DNA of 64,000 nt from Heterocephalus glaber (Eukaryota > Chordata > Mammalia > Rodentia > Bathyergidae). Below, in pieces: positions 23,150-35,149 of this stretch; the first letter of the stretch is position 1; every line of letters begins with the position of its first letter. Location: the NCBI RefSeq assembly GCF_000247695.1, contig NW_004624801.1, forward strand, positions 3,783,206-3,847,205. Reading direction: 5' to 3'. The notes beneath the pieces are model-generated. The model saw only the letters and a program-made list of their open reading frames with translations, did not search any database and was not told where the DNA came from. The position numbers were made by a program, and so were the translations under genes.

Positions 23150-23480
23150 TCAAAAAAGAACTTGAAATTAAAAAATGATTCCAAGCCGAGGAGGGAAGTA
23201 CATAAGTTACTGCAGCCCCAAGACATTTATGAATAATACAAATGCTGCGAGGCGGTGGGGCTGGAGCACAGTTAATTAATATGTAGAGAGCAGAGATACA
23301 CTTGAAAAACAATGGCCTTGCTTCCTCCTTGCTAGAAGTAAAAATATTTCCAGAAAGACTGGCACGTTTATTATTTTCTAACATAATTACCTTATTGTGG
23401 AGCATTTGTAACGGAACACATTAGAGACGCTAAGCACCCGCCCGGCTCCTTTAATGCAGTTTGGTTATGGTGCTGGGCAT
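23150..23480. promoter_or_regulatory. candidate conserved non-coding element
   Basis: AT-rich, repeat-free block with GTTAATTAATATG (23272), GAAATTAAAAAATG, GACATTTATGAATAATAC, ACATAATTACCTTATTG and TTTAATGCAG. It holds several TAATTA or TTAATTAA homeodomain cores and a CCTTTAATGC patch. Composition contrasts with the GC-rich sequence downstream. Function is inferred from motif density only. Confidence 0.4.
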
Positions 23481-23946
23481 GGCAGGTAGGAGCAGGCCGC
23501 CAAGGCAGCGCAGGGGAGACTGGGAAAAGCCAGGCAACACGCACACCTGACACCCTCCTCTCTTCCCCCTGCTCTTCCTAAGCCCAGACCAGCTCCCCAG
23601 GGCTCCTTCTCATCCTTCTTTAGCTACTGCCACCTGCTGCTGGGCGCCTCTGTGACTGTGTGACAGGGCTGAGTGGAAGTGGCTGCAGAAATCAGGGGAG
23701 CTGAAGCCCTGAGCTGCAGGAGCAAGGATGGGCAGGTGAGGAGACACAAAGTCTTGAGCATCCACCCAGACCAGAAGCCTGGTGTGGAGACACTGACACC
23801 TTTCTGGTGCTCTTGGTATCTGGGAGGAAAGAGACAAAAACATTGGTCCAGGAGGCTGGTCCTGATCCCTGCTTTTTTTGGACCAAAGGCCAAAAACCAC
23901 TTTTGTCTGTCTGAACCTTAATGTCCTCATCTGTAAAATGGCACTG
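23481..23946. other. GC-rich non-coding stretch with a short MIR core
   Basis: Mostly unique GC-rich sequence. At 23912-23946 'CTTAATGTCCTCATCTGTAA' followed by AATGG is a MIR core fragment in sense orientation, cut off by the next LTR. Confidence 0.55.
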
Positions 23947-24410
23947 ATGGTTAACTGTGGGCGTCAGCTTGACTAGATTGAAGGATGCCTGGAGAATTGG
24001 TAAGCCATCACTTCTGGGTGTGCCTGTGAGGGTGTTTCTGGAGAAGACTGGCGGCTGGGTCAGCAAACTAAAGAGGAAGACCCACCCCGAATGTAGACAG
24101 CCACTTTCTGATTGGCTGTGGGACCAGGCGGAACAGGAAAACGGAAGGGGAAACTCTTCCTCTTGCTTCCTGTCTCACCATGTGATTCCCTCCCTCTGGT
24201 AGGCACTCTAGCCCCAATCCCATGTGCTGTGATGGTGTCATCTGCCATAATGTGACACAGGCAAGGGAACCTTCACCAGGGACTAAACCCATAGGGCTAC
24301 CCAATCTTGGATTTCTAGCCTCCAAAACTGTAAGCTAAGTAATGCTCTCTTCTTTCCATGTTACCCAGTCAAAGGTATTTTGTTGTAGCTTTAGAAAATA
24401 GACTAAAAAG
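23947..24410 (+). mobile_element. ERVL-type LTR relic
   Basis: Opens 'TGATGGTTAACTGTGGGCGT' then 'CAGCTTGACTAGATTGAAGG', contains 'CACTTCTGGGTGTGCCTGTG', 'AAGACCCACCCCGAATGTAG' and 'TAGCCTCCAAAACTGTAAGC', and ends near 'AGAAAATAGACTAAAA'. The GGTTAAyTyTxxGTCAACTTGA-like start is shared with copies at 45.3 (antisense), 57.6 and 62.0 kb. No viral genes are present. Confidence 0.65.
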
Positions 24411-24839
24411 AGTAGGTTTGCTGTATTATTGCATCTGGACTTACTGGTCTGTCATATCCCTGGTGCTCAATGTTCTATGATTCCACACACTATCACTTTA
24501 GAAAGGAGACACGTGTAGTCATTGTATCCCATCCTTTTCCTTCACAATGAAGAGCAACCTAGGAATTGAGCAAATGTCTCCCCAACCTTCGTAACTTCCC
24601 CAGTCTTGGAGGCCCTGGAGCACAGCTCCTGCTACATGCTGTCATTAACCCAGGAGAGGAAGTCCTCCCCTGCCATGTCCACCCTCCCCATTCCTCCTCT
24701 AGTCACACAAACAATGGAAGCCAGATGCCAGGCACCCTCACTGCCACGTGACATCTCTACTCCCACCTGGACACTCTCCATCCTTGGCTTTGGGCCCCAC
24801 TCCTAGCTGTCCCACATTGCTCACCATTTCATTTCTGTA

Positions 24840-25560
24840 TCTTCCTCTTGCTCCCCTTCATCTCTCTGCTTTTAAAGATTGCTTCCTTCCAATAACTTGT
24901 CCTTAGCCCTCCTCCACTTCCATTTTCTGAGCCCTCTGTTGCCTTTATTGTGCAAACAAATCTCATCTTTAACTTTAAACCCCCCCCTTTCCTCTGAGTG
25001 CCAGGATTTATAAATCCAGCTGCTCCAACAGCTTCATCAACTCAGAACTTACAGCACCCAGATGGAACCCTCTATCTTTCTCCCTAAACCTGGTTCTCCT
25101 CCTATTTTCTATTTCAGGGCCTGGTACCCCCTACTCTACTTTTGTAGTTCAGAAACTGGATTTCCAGAATCCCTCTTATCCTACATCCCTCATATGCATC
25201 TGGCCACAAAACCATCTTATGCTTGGGATATCACAGCTTCTCTTTTCCATCTCCACTGCCACCACAGTTTCCTGTCTTGAATGGGTTCATGAAGTAGCCT
25301 TCTATCTGTGCATCCTTTCCATGGAGCAGCCTATAGGCTGGTTCTCAGGTAAATAGTAATAAATATTTACTCATTGAATAAGCCTCATCTTCTTTCATGC
25401 CACTGTCTACACTGCTGCTGGTCCTCTTCTTCCTAAATCCAGAGATGACTAAGTCTATCCTCTGCTTGAAGCCCTCCATGAGTCCTTATGACCTGCAGGA
25501 TCAAGTCTCCCTCTTGTGCTGTCCAATCTTGCCTGGATCCCCCTCTGCTCACCCACTTTT
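24840..25560 (+). mobile_element. ancient L2-clade LINE relic
   Basis: Pyrimidine-rich segment with 'AAACCTGGTTCTCCTCCTAT', 'CATCTCCACTGCCACCACAG', 'CTCTGCTTGAAGCCCTCCAT' and 'TGACCTGCAGGATCAAGTCT'. These parallel the last part of an L2-type ORF2 and its 3' flank. It is too decayed to give an open frame. An inserted segment near 25340-25400 interrupts it. Confidence 0.5.
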
Positions 25561-25584
25561 CCTCAGACACCCATGACAATACAA

Positions 25585-27384
<1,800 letters not shown>

Positions 27385-27463
27385 GAATTTATCACTGGCA
27401 CCTGGAGCTTGTATATGTTGTCTCTTATCTGGAGCACCAGTCATCCACCATCTGGTCAATATA

Positions 27464-27914
27464 CAGTGTGATCAAAAATTACAGTGAATATTTAAATTTT
27501 AAAAATTCATTAGAGTAAAAGACACATTGGCATTGATCACTCTGCATCAAACACACGTAAGCCATCATTCTTGCCACTTTCAGAAGCAGTTTTGGAAACC
27601 CTCTTTTGTGAGTGTCATTAGTTGCTCTGTCATGGCTGCCTCAATATCCTGAGTCCGTTCAAAATGTTTACCTTTCATAGTCATTTCCATTGGATGGCAC
27701 TAGGCAGCAGCATTCATCCAAATTTTTTATCACACCTTATAAAGACATTCAAGAAAGAAGACTTCCAGAACCGCTTCAGAAAGTGGCAAGAGCAACGGAA
27801 TAAGCGTGTTTGAAGTGAAGGGGAATATTTGAGGGAAGATTAATGGCAATATGTCTTTCATTGTAATACATTTTTAAAATTTAAATATTCACTGTATAGT
27901 TCGATCATACCTCA
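27464..27914. mobile_element. palindromic mariner-derived element (MARNA-like)
   Basis: Flanked by TA on both sides, as for Tc1/mariner insertion. The left arm is an antisense and the right arm a sense copy of the same mariner 3' end, so the ends form long inverted repeats (about 170-200 bp each). Both ends share 'TTCACTGTA' or its complement and the run TTTAAATTTTAAAAAT. The right arm encodes remnants of a mariner C-terminus (FQNRFRKWQEQ..., 27754-27810). Non-autonomous. Confidence 0.75.
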
Positions 27915-27939
27915 TAAACTAAGAAACACTATTCTGGTT

Positions 27940-28530
27940 ATATCTTCTTGTGTAATGAGTCACCACAAACTTAAAAACAATAAAACAGTAACAGTCACTT
28001 TATCACTGTTCCTCACATTCTGGGATTGACTGGGCTCAAGTTGGTGATTCTTACTCATGGTCTCTCACACAATTGCAACCAGACGGGGGGTGGAGCTAGA
28101 ACCTCCTGGAGGGCTTTCTCAAGCCTTGTGTCTGGCTGGGCCAGCTTAGCTCATAGCCATGAGCTGGATACTTCTATACAGCTTCCATGTATGGATTAGA
28201 CTTCCTCCTAACATGATGGCCATATGCCTAGAACAGTATGCAGAGAGAGGAAGGAAGAGGGAGGGAAGGAGAGAGAGAGACAGAGACAGAGAGAGAGACA
28301 GAGAGACAGAGACAGAGAGAGAGAGACCAGCAGAAGGATCATGGCCTTTTCTGCCCTAACCTAGGAAGTCTTTTAGCACCACTTTTGCTATATTCTACTC
28401 ACTGCATATAGATAGTACTTGGCCCAGTTTCAAGGAAAGGGACATGGACTCCATCTTTGAAAGTGGACACGGCAAGCTTCTGAGAGAACATGGGGGATAG
28501 AAATAGTATTATGTCCACATGGGGAAAACA
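27940..28530 (-). mobile_element. ancient mammalian repeat, family uncertain
   Basis: 'TGGGATTGACTGGGCTCAAG', 'CAATTGCAACCAGACGGGGG', 'TTCCTCCTAACATGATGGCC' and 'GGGACATGGACTCCATCTTT' recur in a known mammal-wide interspersed repeat, probably an LTR. I cannot name the family by eye. A GA/CAGA simple repeat is embedded. Confidence 0.45.
28243..28326. repeat. purine-rich (GA)n/(CAGA)n repeat
   Basis: GGAAG units pass into mixed GAGA and CAGAGA units. It is imperfect, so older than the GA tract at 21.5 kb. Confidence 0.85.
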
Positions 28531-28609
28531 TAGTCTGCCATGTGCGACAACCTGTCCTCCAGGAAGGCTAGGAGTCCCTCTTCCACCTCTGGGCTGCTCC
28601 TGTGTCTAT

Positions 28610-28745
28610 TGCTACCGTTTTCCTGTGTAACTGCCATTATCATCTGGGCTTTCATCTTGCTCCTTGAAGGTAGTGCCTATGTTTCTCTTCTTTTGTGTAT
28701 CGTTAGTACCCATTAAATATTTCCAGATCTGTGGTTAAGTGAGAG
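28610..28745 (+). mobile_element. possible L2 3' fragment
   Basis: 'CTCCTTGAAGGTAGTGCCTA' then 'GTACCCATTAAATATTTCC' follow the layout of an L2 tail in sense. Weak likeness. Confidence 0.35.
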
Positions 28746-28994
28746 GCTGTATGACCTACCCGCCCACAGCAGGCTAGGTAGCTCTCAGGCTTTGTATGGT
28801 GCAGGGGAATATGGCCAGAGGCTCTAGCCAAACCTGTCTCCCATCCTAGTACATGTATATCCCTGCCTCAACATTTAGGACAGCCTTCCTCATCCTAGGC
28901 GTGTTACCTGCCTGCCTGCAGGGTATGCACAGGCATAGAGCATACTTCTGCCCAGAACCCTCTGTTTTTCCCCAGCACTACCTCCATCTTCTTC

Positions 28995-29199
28995 TTTTTT
29001 TTTTTTTTTCCCAGCACTAGAGGTTGGACCCAGGGCCTTTGCAATGAGCTGCATCCCCAACCCATTAAATTTTTTTAAATTTTTGAGACAGGGTCTCCCT
29101 AAGTCCCTAAGTTGCCTAGGGTGGGTTCAAACTTTCAATCTTCCTGCTTCAGCCTCTCAGCGTGCTGAAATTACAGGTGGGCACCACCATACTCAGATT
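28995..29199 (-). mobile_element. B1-dID dimer SINE
   Basis: Antisense: T15, then the dID half (complement of GGGGATGCAGCTCATTG joined to a GGCCCTGGGTCC-type end), an AT-rich linker, then B1 ('GAGACAGGGTCTCCCTAAGT', 'ACAGGTGGGCACCACC'). The missing middle of the ID half identifies the dID form. A 157-codon frame starting at 29044 begins inside it and is not a gene. Confidence 0.85.
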
Positions 29200-29399
29200 G
29201 CTTCTCTCTTAAAATCTCCAGCAGTGGAATACAAGGGGCTGTCAGAAGAGGGGAGAGTTCCTTGCAGCAAAGCTTGGAAGGCAGAAGTGAGAGGATACAA
29301 AAGTGAGAGACAGGGAAGCTGCCCCTTCCTCTCTGCCTCCCACCGCATTTCCCAGCCAGCCCTCTGGAGCCATGGAAGCAGAAATATCCCTTCTCATTT

Positions 29400-29830
29400 C
29401 CCAGCACCGCGCCCGCTCCCCAGCTGCCTGGCCCGGATTGCTGGGCCTCTGGAACAATTGTTTGCCAAGCCGTTCATCGGGGTATCTCCCTTGTGGGCAC
29501 CCTGCTCTGCTGCCTGACAGGCTGTGTATGAGGGGACAGGCCTGAATGACTGTAATATGAACCATGAAAGTGGATATTAAAGGCTTTATTACAGGGTGAG
29601 GACTGCTAATTGCAATGTTCCTTTCAGGAAGCTGGAGCTGATGAGCTTAAGCAGCGGCACCCAATTATTACAACTCTGTCAGCACAGAGCAGGGGAGCAG
29701 CGGGGGAGCAGGAGGAGGCAAGCTGAAGGCACAATTACCTGAACTTTATCCAAGGCACACACAGCCGGCCTGGAATTTTAAAGGGAGATCGGCTCTGCGC
29801 CACGCTTCCACCCTGTCACAGCCATGTTGT
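29400..29830. promoter_or_regulatory. candidate conserved non-coding element
   Basis: Repeat-free block with a perfect AACAATTGTT palindrome (29453-29462, paired SOX-type or E-box-like CAATTG), GGCTTTATTACAGG, GCTAATTGCAATG, CCCAATTATTACAAC, GCACAATTACC and TTTAAAGGG. The alternation of GC-rich and TAATT-rich parts is typical of deeply conserved enhancers. Function inferred. Confidence 0.4.
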
Positions 29831-30004
29831 GGTTGATTACTGATCCCTAGACCTCCTCCCACTTTGCCCAGGCTTTTGCGGAGGAGGCGTACTGGTGTAC
29901 ATCATCTAATACTCCAGCCTTCCCTGGGCCTCAGTGGAGACTCAGCCTCTGTGATGAGATCAGAGGTTGTCCAGGGCACCTTGGGCTCAGGCTGTTCTGC
30001 CTCG

Positions 30005-30110
30005 CATTTTGAAAATGAGAAAGCAGACTCAGAGAGAATGGGGACTGCCCGGGTTACCAGCTAGCAAGCAACAGAGCAGAGCAGGATTCATACTGTTCAT
30101 CTGATCCCAG
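30005..30110 (-). mobile_element. MIR SINE relic
   Basis: Antisense MIR: 'TTTTGAAAATGAGAAAGCAG' then 'ACTCAGAGAGAATGGGGACT' and 'TTACCAGCTAGCAAGCAACA'. Confidence 0.6.
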
Positions 30111-30364
30111 CTTAGGGCTCTGGCTGCAGTTCTAAGAGATAAGTAAGAGACATGGGAGGCAACCAAAATCTCCTTAAAATTAACCAGCAGGTGTAGGCAT
30201 TGGCCACCAAGTTTGTGTGGGAACCAAGCTGTCTTCTGATGTGGTCATGGAAGAGGTGAATGCAGTCCTGGATGGGGAGGTAATGTACAACAGCATCATC
30301 ATCAAACTGCATCACCACCATGCCCCAAGCACACCTAATGCTTTACACTCACAGAGTGCTTTCC

Positions 30365-30540
30365 AGCACTCACGCATTCAATGCTGTTGAGCACCCACTG
30401 GGTGCCTGGTGTGTGCTGGAGATGTGGAGAGTATAGAGCTATCTCTGCTTGCAAAGAGCTCATAGCTTGCAGGGTAGACACACAGCCATCCGACAATTAC
30501 AACACCGCATGGAAAGAACTGGATAGAGGTGTGCGCGTAC
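30365..30540 (-). mobile_element. LINE L2 3' end fragment
   Basis: Antisense L2 tail: 'TTGAGCACCCACTGGGTGCC', 'GGTGTGTGCTGGAGATGTGG', 'GCAAAGAGCTCATAGCTTGC' and 'AGACACACAGCCATCCGAC'. Matches the L2 end with moderate divergence. Confidence 0.6.
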
Positions 30541-31200
30541 ACACATTGCCTCCTTTAATTTAATCACATAAATTTAAGTGATTGCACATAAAAAGCTAAT
30601 ACTACACAGCGCAATCTGCTCAGTGCCAATTGAGCAGTGCAGATGGCAAAGCCTAGAGGAGTTTCCATACGGGAGAGTTCACCATTGCCCAGTGGTCACC
30701 AGTGGGTCACTGGAAAGGAAGCTCTGGTGGTTAGGTAGGAGGTGAAAAGGCAGCAAAGAGGGGTGGGAATTGAGGGTGGGGGAGCAGAGAGGTGAGTTTC
30801 TTTCCTGCATCCTACTAGAAAGTCCACATCTTAAATACTGACTCTTTCTTGTTCCTATCCAACAGCATCCAGATTGTCCGTATCATGGTGAAGATGTAAG
30901 GAACATACTGGCCTCTATCCAATGGATTAAGGATGCCCCAGAACAATGACAAGGACCCAAAGACTTCCAGTCTTTTTCTTCTTCAAATGGGGCATTTTAA
31001 CAGGCAGACTGTTATGAGTGCAGAGGAAGAGGTAAACCATGGGACCCCACCTGATCATGGACTGGGGCATGCTCATTGTTAACTTGCTGACGAAATCTCC
31101 TCAGCCAAGGTGCCTCGTGAGGCCTAATCTATCACAGGATGTCTATGCCATGGACCGAGATGCAGGAGGTCAGGGAGCTGCAAATATAGGAAAGGGTAGA
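30541..31200. other. non-coding stretch, nothing recognised
   Basis: AT-moderate sequence without clear repeat or coding signal. Confidence 0.45.
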
Positions 31201-31204
31201 ATCA

Positions 31205-31330
31205 AGAGTTTTCCTTTAGACAGGCCAAGTTTGAGATGTCTGCTAGATAATCACATGGAGATGGATGGATTTGGATAAACAAAGTGTTTTTAGGAATAAA
31301 GCTCTCAGGATCATTAGCATATAAGTCTTT
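31205..31330 (+). mobile_element. ancient interspersed repeat, family uncertain
   Basis: 'CCAAGTTTGAGATGTCTGCT', 'AATCACATGGAGATGGATGG' and 'CAGGATCATTAGCATATAA' recur in a mammal-wide ancient repeat. I cannot assign the family by eye. Confidence 0.4.
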
Positions 31331-31455
31331 GGGAACACATATTTTCACTTATCTTGGGTAAATGTGTGGATGTGGAATTGTCGGGTTCTATTAATATATA
31401 ACTTAATAGTGTGTGGTTATCTTGATAAGAAACTATCTTTCTTCTGCCTTGACAT
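31331..31455 (-). mobile_element. L1M fragment, antisense
   Basis: 'TTTTCACTTATCTTGGGTAA' followed by 'ATGTGTGGATGTGGAATTGT' and CGGGTTC is the antisense form of an old L1 segment. It is joined to the sense-oriented fragment that follows. Confidence 0.5.
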
Positions 31456-31474
31456 ACGAATTCACAAATATTCA

Positions 31475-31650
31475 GTCTATAGCATCAGGGAAAGACACAT
31501 TAAAGGCACAATGAATCAAGAATCTATACTTATTATAAAGGCTAAAACTAAAAAGCCTACCATACCAAGAATTGGTGAGTACATGGAGTAACTGGAACTC
31601 TTACATAATGGAGTTTAGGAACAGTGTATGGGTTGGCATTGGAATAATTT
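31475..31650 (+). mobile_element. L1M fragment, sense
   Basis: 'AAAGGCTAAAACTAAAAAGC' and 'CAAGAATTGGTGAGTACATG' followed by GAGTAACTGGAACTCTTACA match the old L1 ORF2 3' segment in sense. It follows an antisense L1M piece directly. Confidence 0.6.
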
Positions 31651-32864
31651 CGGGGTCCTTGGTATACGGATGATGGATGATATATAAGATCTCAAGAAAA
31701 CCATATACACACACACAGAGAAAGAGAGAGACAGAGAAACAGAGATGAGGCAGGCATAGGTTGCAGATGGGGGCAGATGCCAGCCAAAGAGAAGAAAGTT
31801 GGAGGAAATACAGAGGAATGTGGTGCCCTGCAGATAGAGAGAGAGAGTTGAGGAGCAAGTGATGCTTGGAGTAGAAAACTATAGAAACGCTAAGTAAAAT
31901 GAAGACCAAAAGGAGGCAATTTGATTTTTTTTCCCCAGTATGGATGCTGTAATCAGAAGGATTCAGCAAGAGAATACATTAAATACAGGACACATAACTT
32001 GTAAGGTTATTTTATGATAATTACCCAAAGATTTAAATGCAAAGGAGTGCAAGAGATTAACTGCACCCTAGAAGCCCAAAGGATTCACCTGAGGGCCTAG
32101 ATCCCAGCAGTTTCCCACACAAATCCATTTGAAGGCCTAGAGTCCAAGGCAATGTCCGCCTCGAGTCCAGCCAGTGGCCTAGAGCCCACGGTAATGTCTC
32201 AGGCTTGTCTGTATGGAGGATCTGCACCTGGAAGGCCCAAAGGCCAGTGGTGGAAGCCAGAAAATATACGCTGCTGCAGTGAAGGATTTCTGCCAGCAAG
32301 CTGAGGAATCCACAATGGGGCCAGGAAGTGATGCTCACAGTGAAGATCAGAACTCCCCTCATGAAAACAGCAGCCATTCCCAGCAACAGCGAGGTCCCGG
32401 GCTCCTCTTCTGATGAGAACATCCTAGTTTGCATCAGGAAAACCATCTGCAGCAAGCTTCTCCTAGCAAATCAACAGGCCAAGATCATCCCCTACAGTTC
32501 TTTTTATGGCTATTGGTAACAATCTTCAGGTGGATCCTCCACACCCAGACCACACTGATTCAGTTCAGTTGGGCAATACGAGTTGACCGTTAGTCAATCC
32601 ACCAAAACGGAGGACCCTAGGAGCCCTGTCTTGGCTGACAATCTAAAAACCAGTAGGAGTGGTTAAAAGTGAATAATATCAGCCCTATACAAATACATGA
32701 ATCTCAGTCCTTGCCTCACACCATACACTGGTCAACTGGCATGGAGCAGAGCATGCTTTGTAATATTAACTTTATGTGCATTTATTTGCATTTATGCAGT
32801 TAAATGAGGTGAAGTGTGTGTCCACACCTCTATCTGGCACTTTCTACACTGTATTATAATTGTT
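31651..32864. other. non-coding stretch with short diverged tandem units
   Basis: Contains a purine-rich patch (31709-31746) and a region 32067-32200 with three spaced GGCCTAGA units (32094, 32134, 32176), about 41 bp apart. The minus-strand frame of 132 codons (32057-32455) spans it. The region could be an unrecognised LTR; I do not call a gene. Confidence 0.4.
32067..32215. repeat. degenerate tandem repeat, about 41-bp units
   Basis: Three diverged units open with GGCCTAGAGTCC-type cores at 32094, 32134 and 32176 (spacing 40 and 42 bp). A partial unit (CCCTAGAAGCCCA) precedes them. Period agreement is good but sequence identity is modest. Confidence 0.5.
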
Positions 32865-32960
32865 GGGTGTCTTTTGTCTCTTACACTGAGCTGTGAGCTC
32901 CTTGTAGACAGAAAAAGAATCTTTCACCTCTTTATCCCTAGCGTACCTTGAAATAGATCA
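32865..32960 (+). mobile_element. possible L2 3' fragment
   Basis: 'GAGCTGTGAGCTCCTTGTAG', 'ACAGAAAAAGAATCTTTCAC' and 'TTTATCCCTAGCGTACCTTG' parallel the L2 3' tail in sense. Confidence 0.45.
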
Positions 32961-33323
32961 TAGTCATTTAATCACATACAACTTCCAAAAGAAGAAAGTA
33001 TAGATAGAAGAAGGTTTTGTGATCTTAGGATAGGCATAGATTTTTTTAAACACAAAAAGTATGGAAAAAAGAATCAGTCGTACTTCACAGAAATGTAAAA
33101 ATTCTGCTCTTCAAAAAGTACTATTAAGAAAATGAAGCAGTAAGCTACAGACTTAGAGAAAATATTCACAACATATATATTTGACAAAAGACTTGCATTC
33201 AGAATATATAAAGAAGCTTATAACTCAGTGATAAGACAAACAATTCAATAGGGAAAAGGATTCAAATAGGTACAGCTCCAAAGAGAGAAGCACAAAAGAC
33301 TTTCCACACCACTACTCATCAGG

Positions 33324-33664
33324 TGTCTCAGTTCATCTGGGTGGCGTTCAGAGTGGCAGATACACAACAGAAATGGATTTCCCACAGTTCTGCATGTAGG
33401 GAAGTCCAAGATCAAAGTGCTGGCAGATTTGGTGTGTACTGAGGGCTTACTTCCTGGCTGTGTGGTGCCCATCTTCTTGGTGTGTCTTCAAAGGTGACAA
33501 AGGCACAAGGGAGCTCTTCTCTATGAAGGTACTGATCTCCTTCATGAGGGGTCTGTCTTCATGACCTAAGCATGACTTAACCACAGTCTAAGCACCACCT
33601 CCTAAGACCAATACCTTGGTATTAAGATTCAACACATGATTTCACAACTATTCCATCTGTTGCA
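33324..33664 (-). mobile_element. MLT1-class MaLR LTR inserted in L1M
   Basis: Antisense LTR with TG...CA ends: 'TGTCTCAGTTCATCTGGGTG', 'CAACAGAAATGGATTTCCCA', 'AAGTCCAAGATCAAAGTGCT', 'GCACCACCTCCTAAGACCAA', ending 'CCATCTGTTGCA'. It splits collinear L1M sequence, so it is younger than that L1. Confidence 0.65.
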
Positions 33665-34205
33665 TTACGGAAAGGCACATTAGAGCCACAGTGAGTCACT
33701 ACTTTGCATACCTGTTAGAATGTCTGAAATTAAAAACTCTCCACACCAAGAATCAGTGAGTTCATGAGACTCATCTGTACCAAGGGTGGCAAAGCAGAGT
33801 GGTTGAATCACCTTGGAGACAATCTGGCAGTGTCTGGTAAAGATAAATGTACACTCAATATATGACCTCATAATTCTACTTCTGCACATTTACCCAAGAA
33901 AAGTGAAAATATTTGTCCAAAGACTTGTATGTTAATATTCACACAAGCTTTATTCTTTAAAGCCCCAAATGAGAAGGCTCTGATGTCCACCAGGAGGAGA
34001 ATGAGTATGTGGCGGCGGCATATTCATACGAGGGAACTCTACTCCAGAACAAATGAAGATCAGTTATGAATATCTACAACAATTACTGGAACCTGAAATT
34101 CATGCTGGGTGAAAGGCACCCGGTACCAAGGAGTGCCTATGGGATGATGTTATTTATGAGAAATTCTACACAAGGTAAAACTGGCCATGGTGACAACAAG
34201 TAGAT

Positions 34206-34550
34206 TGTCTTAGTCACTTGCTTTGTGGCTGGGACAAAATACCCAACACCTACAACTTAAGGGGGTGCAGTATTTTTGGCTAATGTTTCAGAAGTTTCAG
34301 TCCTTCCATGGTCTGCAGAGTGGTGGAAGCGCCTGGGTGGAGGAGAGCTGCTCATCTCATGGTGGGGCAGGAAGTAGGGAGAGAAGCAAGGAGCAGTGGA
34401 GAGAACCACATCCTTCCAGGTAGCATCCCCAATGACCTACTCCTCTCACCAACCCAGCAATAGCGCCCCCATAATCCGATCACCTTCCATAAACTCTGCC
34501 TTTGAGCAGAGGGGGCTTTGGGGGGAGAGCCAGATATAAACCATAAGACA
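34206..34550 (-). mobile_element. MaLR/ERVL-type LTR inserted in L1M
   Basis: Antisense LTR with TG...CA ends: 'TGTCTTAGTCACTTGCTTTG', 'GGGACAAAATACCCAACACC', 'TTTCAGTCCTTCCATGGTCT', 'GAGCTGCTCATCTCATGG', ending 'ATAAACCATAAGACA'. It closely resembles the 45.3 kb LTR in its first half. Confidence 0.65.
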
Positions 34551-34688
34551 GAAGAAAGTTCTTCTGGGTTGGTGGTGGGAATGGGGATGACGGTCAGTAG
34601 TCACGAAGACCCTTTGTGTGGTTCTGTATCGATACTGGTGTTGTATGGGATACAAGGATGTGTGTATTTGTCAAAACCGATCCAACAA

Positions 34689-34885
34689 AGCGGTGTGACG
34701 GCAGACTTGCAATCTAAGCACTCTGGGAGGCTGAGGCAGGAGGATTGCCAATTTGAGCCCAGTTTGGGCAACTGAATGACCTAGTAAGACCCTGTCTCAA
34801 AATAAAAAATAGAAAAAGGGCTGGGGATGTGGCTCAGTGCAAAGACTCTGGGTTCAATCCTCAGTAGTGAAAAAAGAAAGAAGCA
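34689..34885 (+). mobile_element. B1-dID dimer SINE
   Basis: B1 half with 'GGGAGGCTGAGGCAGGAGGA', A-rich linker, then 'GGGCTGGGGATGTGGCTCAG' joined to 'GACTCTGGGTTCAATCCTCA', lacking the ID middle. It lies inside the L1M 3' end. Confidence 0.85.
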
Positions 34886-35047
34886 AATTGATCAACAACA
34901 AATTTTGTTGCATGTAAATTATACCTCAATAAACTTATTTTCAAAAGAAAAATAAATGAGACGATTCTGCAGTACAATACCGTATGTTTTCCCTGTATAT
35001 AAACATTTAGAAAACATCCACAGAGAACCTCATCAAAATGACTGAAT

Positions 35048-35132
35048 AGGGCTGGGGATTTAGCTCAGTGGTTCCGCTGCCTGCCTCGCAAGTGCAAGGA
35101 CCCGAGTTCGATCCTCCGTCCCCCCAAAAAAG
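35048..35132 (+). mobile_element. intact ID SINE with perfect target duplication
   Basis: Sense ID: GGGCTGGGGATTTAGCTCAG, then TGGTTCCGCTGCCTGCC and GAGTTCGATCC, ending in C6A6. AAAATGACTGAAT is duplicated at 35035-35047 and 35133-35145 (13 bp, perfect). Its A and B boxes are intact, so RNA polymerase III transcription is possible. Confidence 0.95.
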
Positions 35133-35149
35133 AAAATGACTGAATTATT

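Larger units (their letters stand above)
33085..34945 (+). mobile_element. old L1M element interrupted by three later insertions
   Basis: Sense L1M pieces run in order: 33085-33323 ('TTCAGAATATATAAAGAAGC'), 33665-34205 ('CACACAAGCTTTATTCTTTA', 'CACCAGGAGGAGAATG'), 34551-34688, and 34886-34945 ('GTAAATTATACCTCAATAAA'). They are separated by two LTRs and a B1-dID SINE. Their collinearity shows that they are one L1. All frames are broken. Confidence 0.7.

Noticed and set aside
22851..23405. 184-codon minus-strand open frame
   Set aside because: It overlaps an L1M 3' end and the candidate regulatory block; no protein family resemblance.
29044..29517. 157-codon plus-strand open frame
   Set aside because: Its first third is antisense B1-dID, the rest is unrelated GC-rich sequence.
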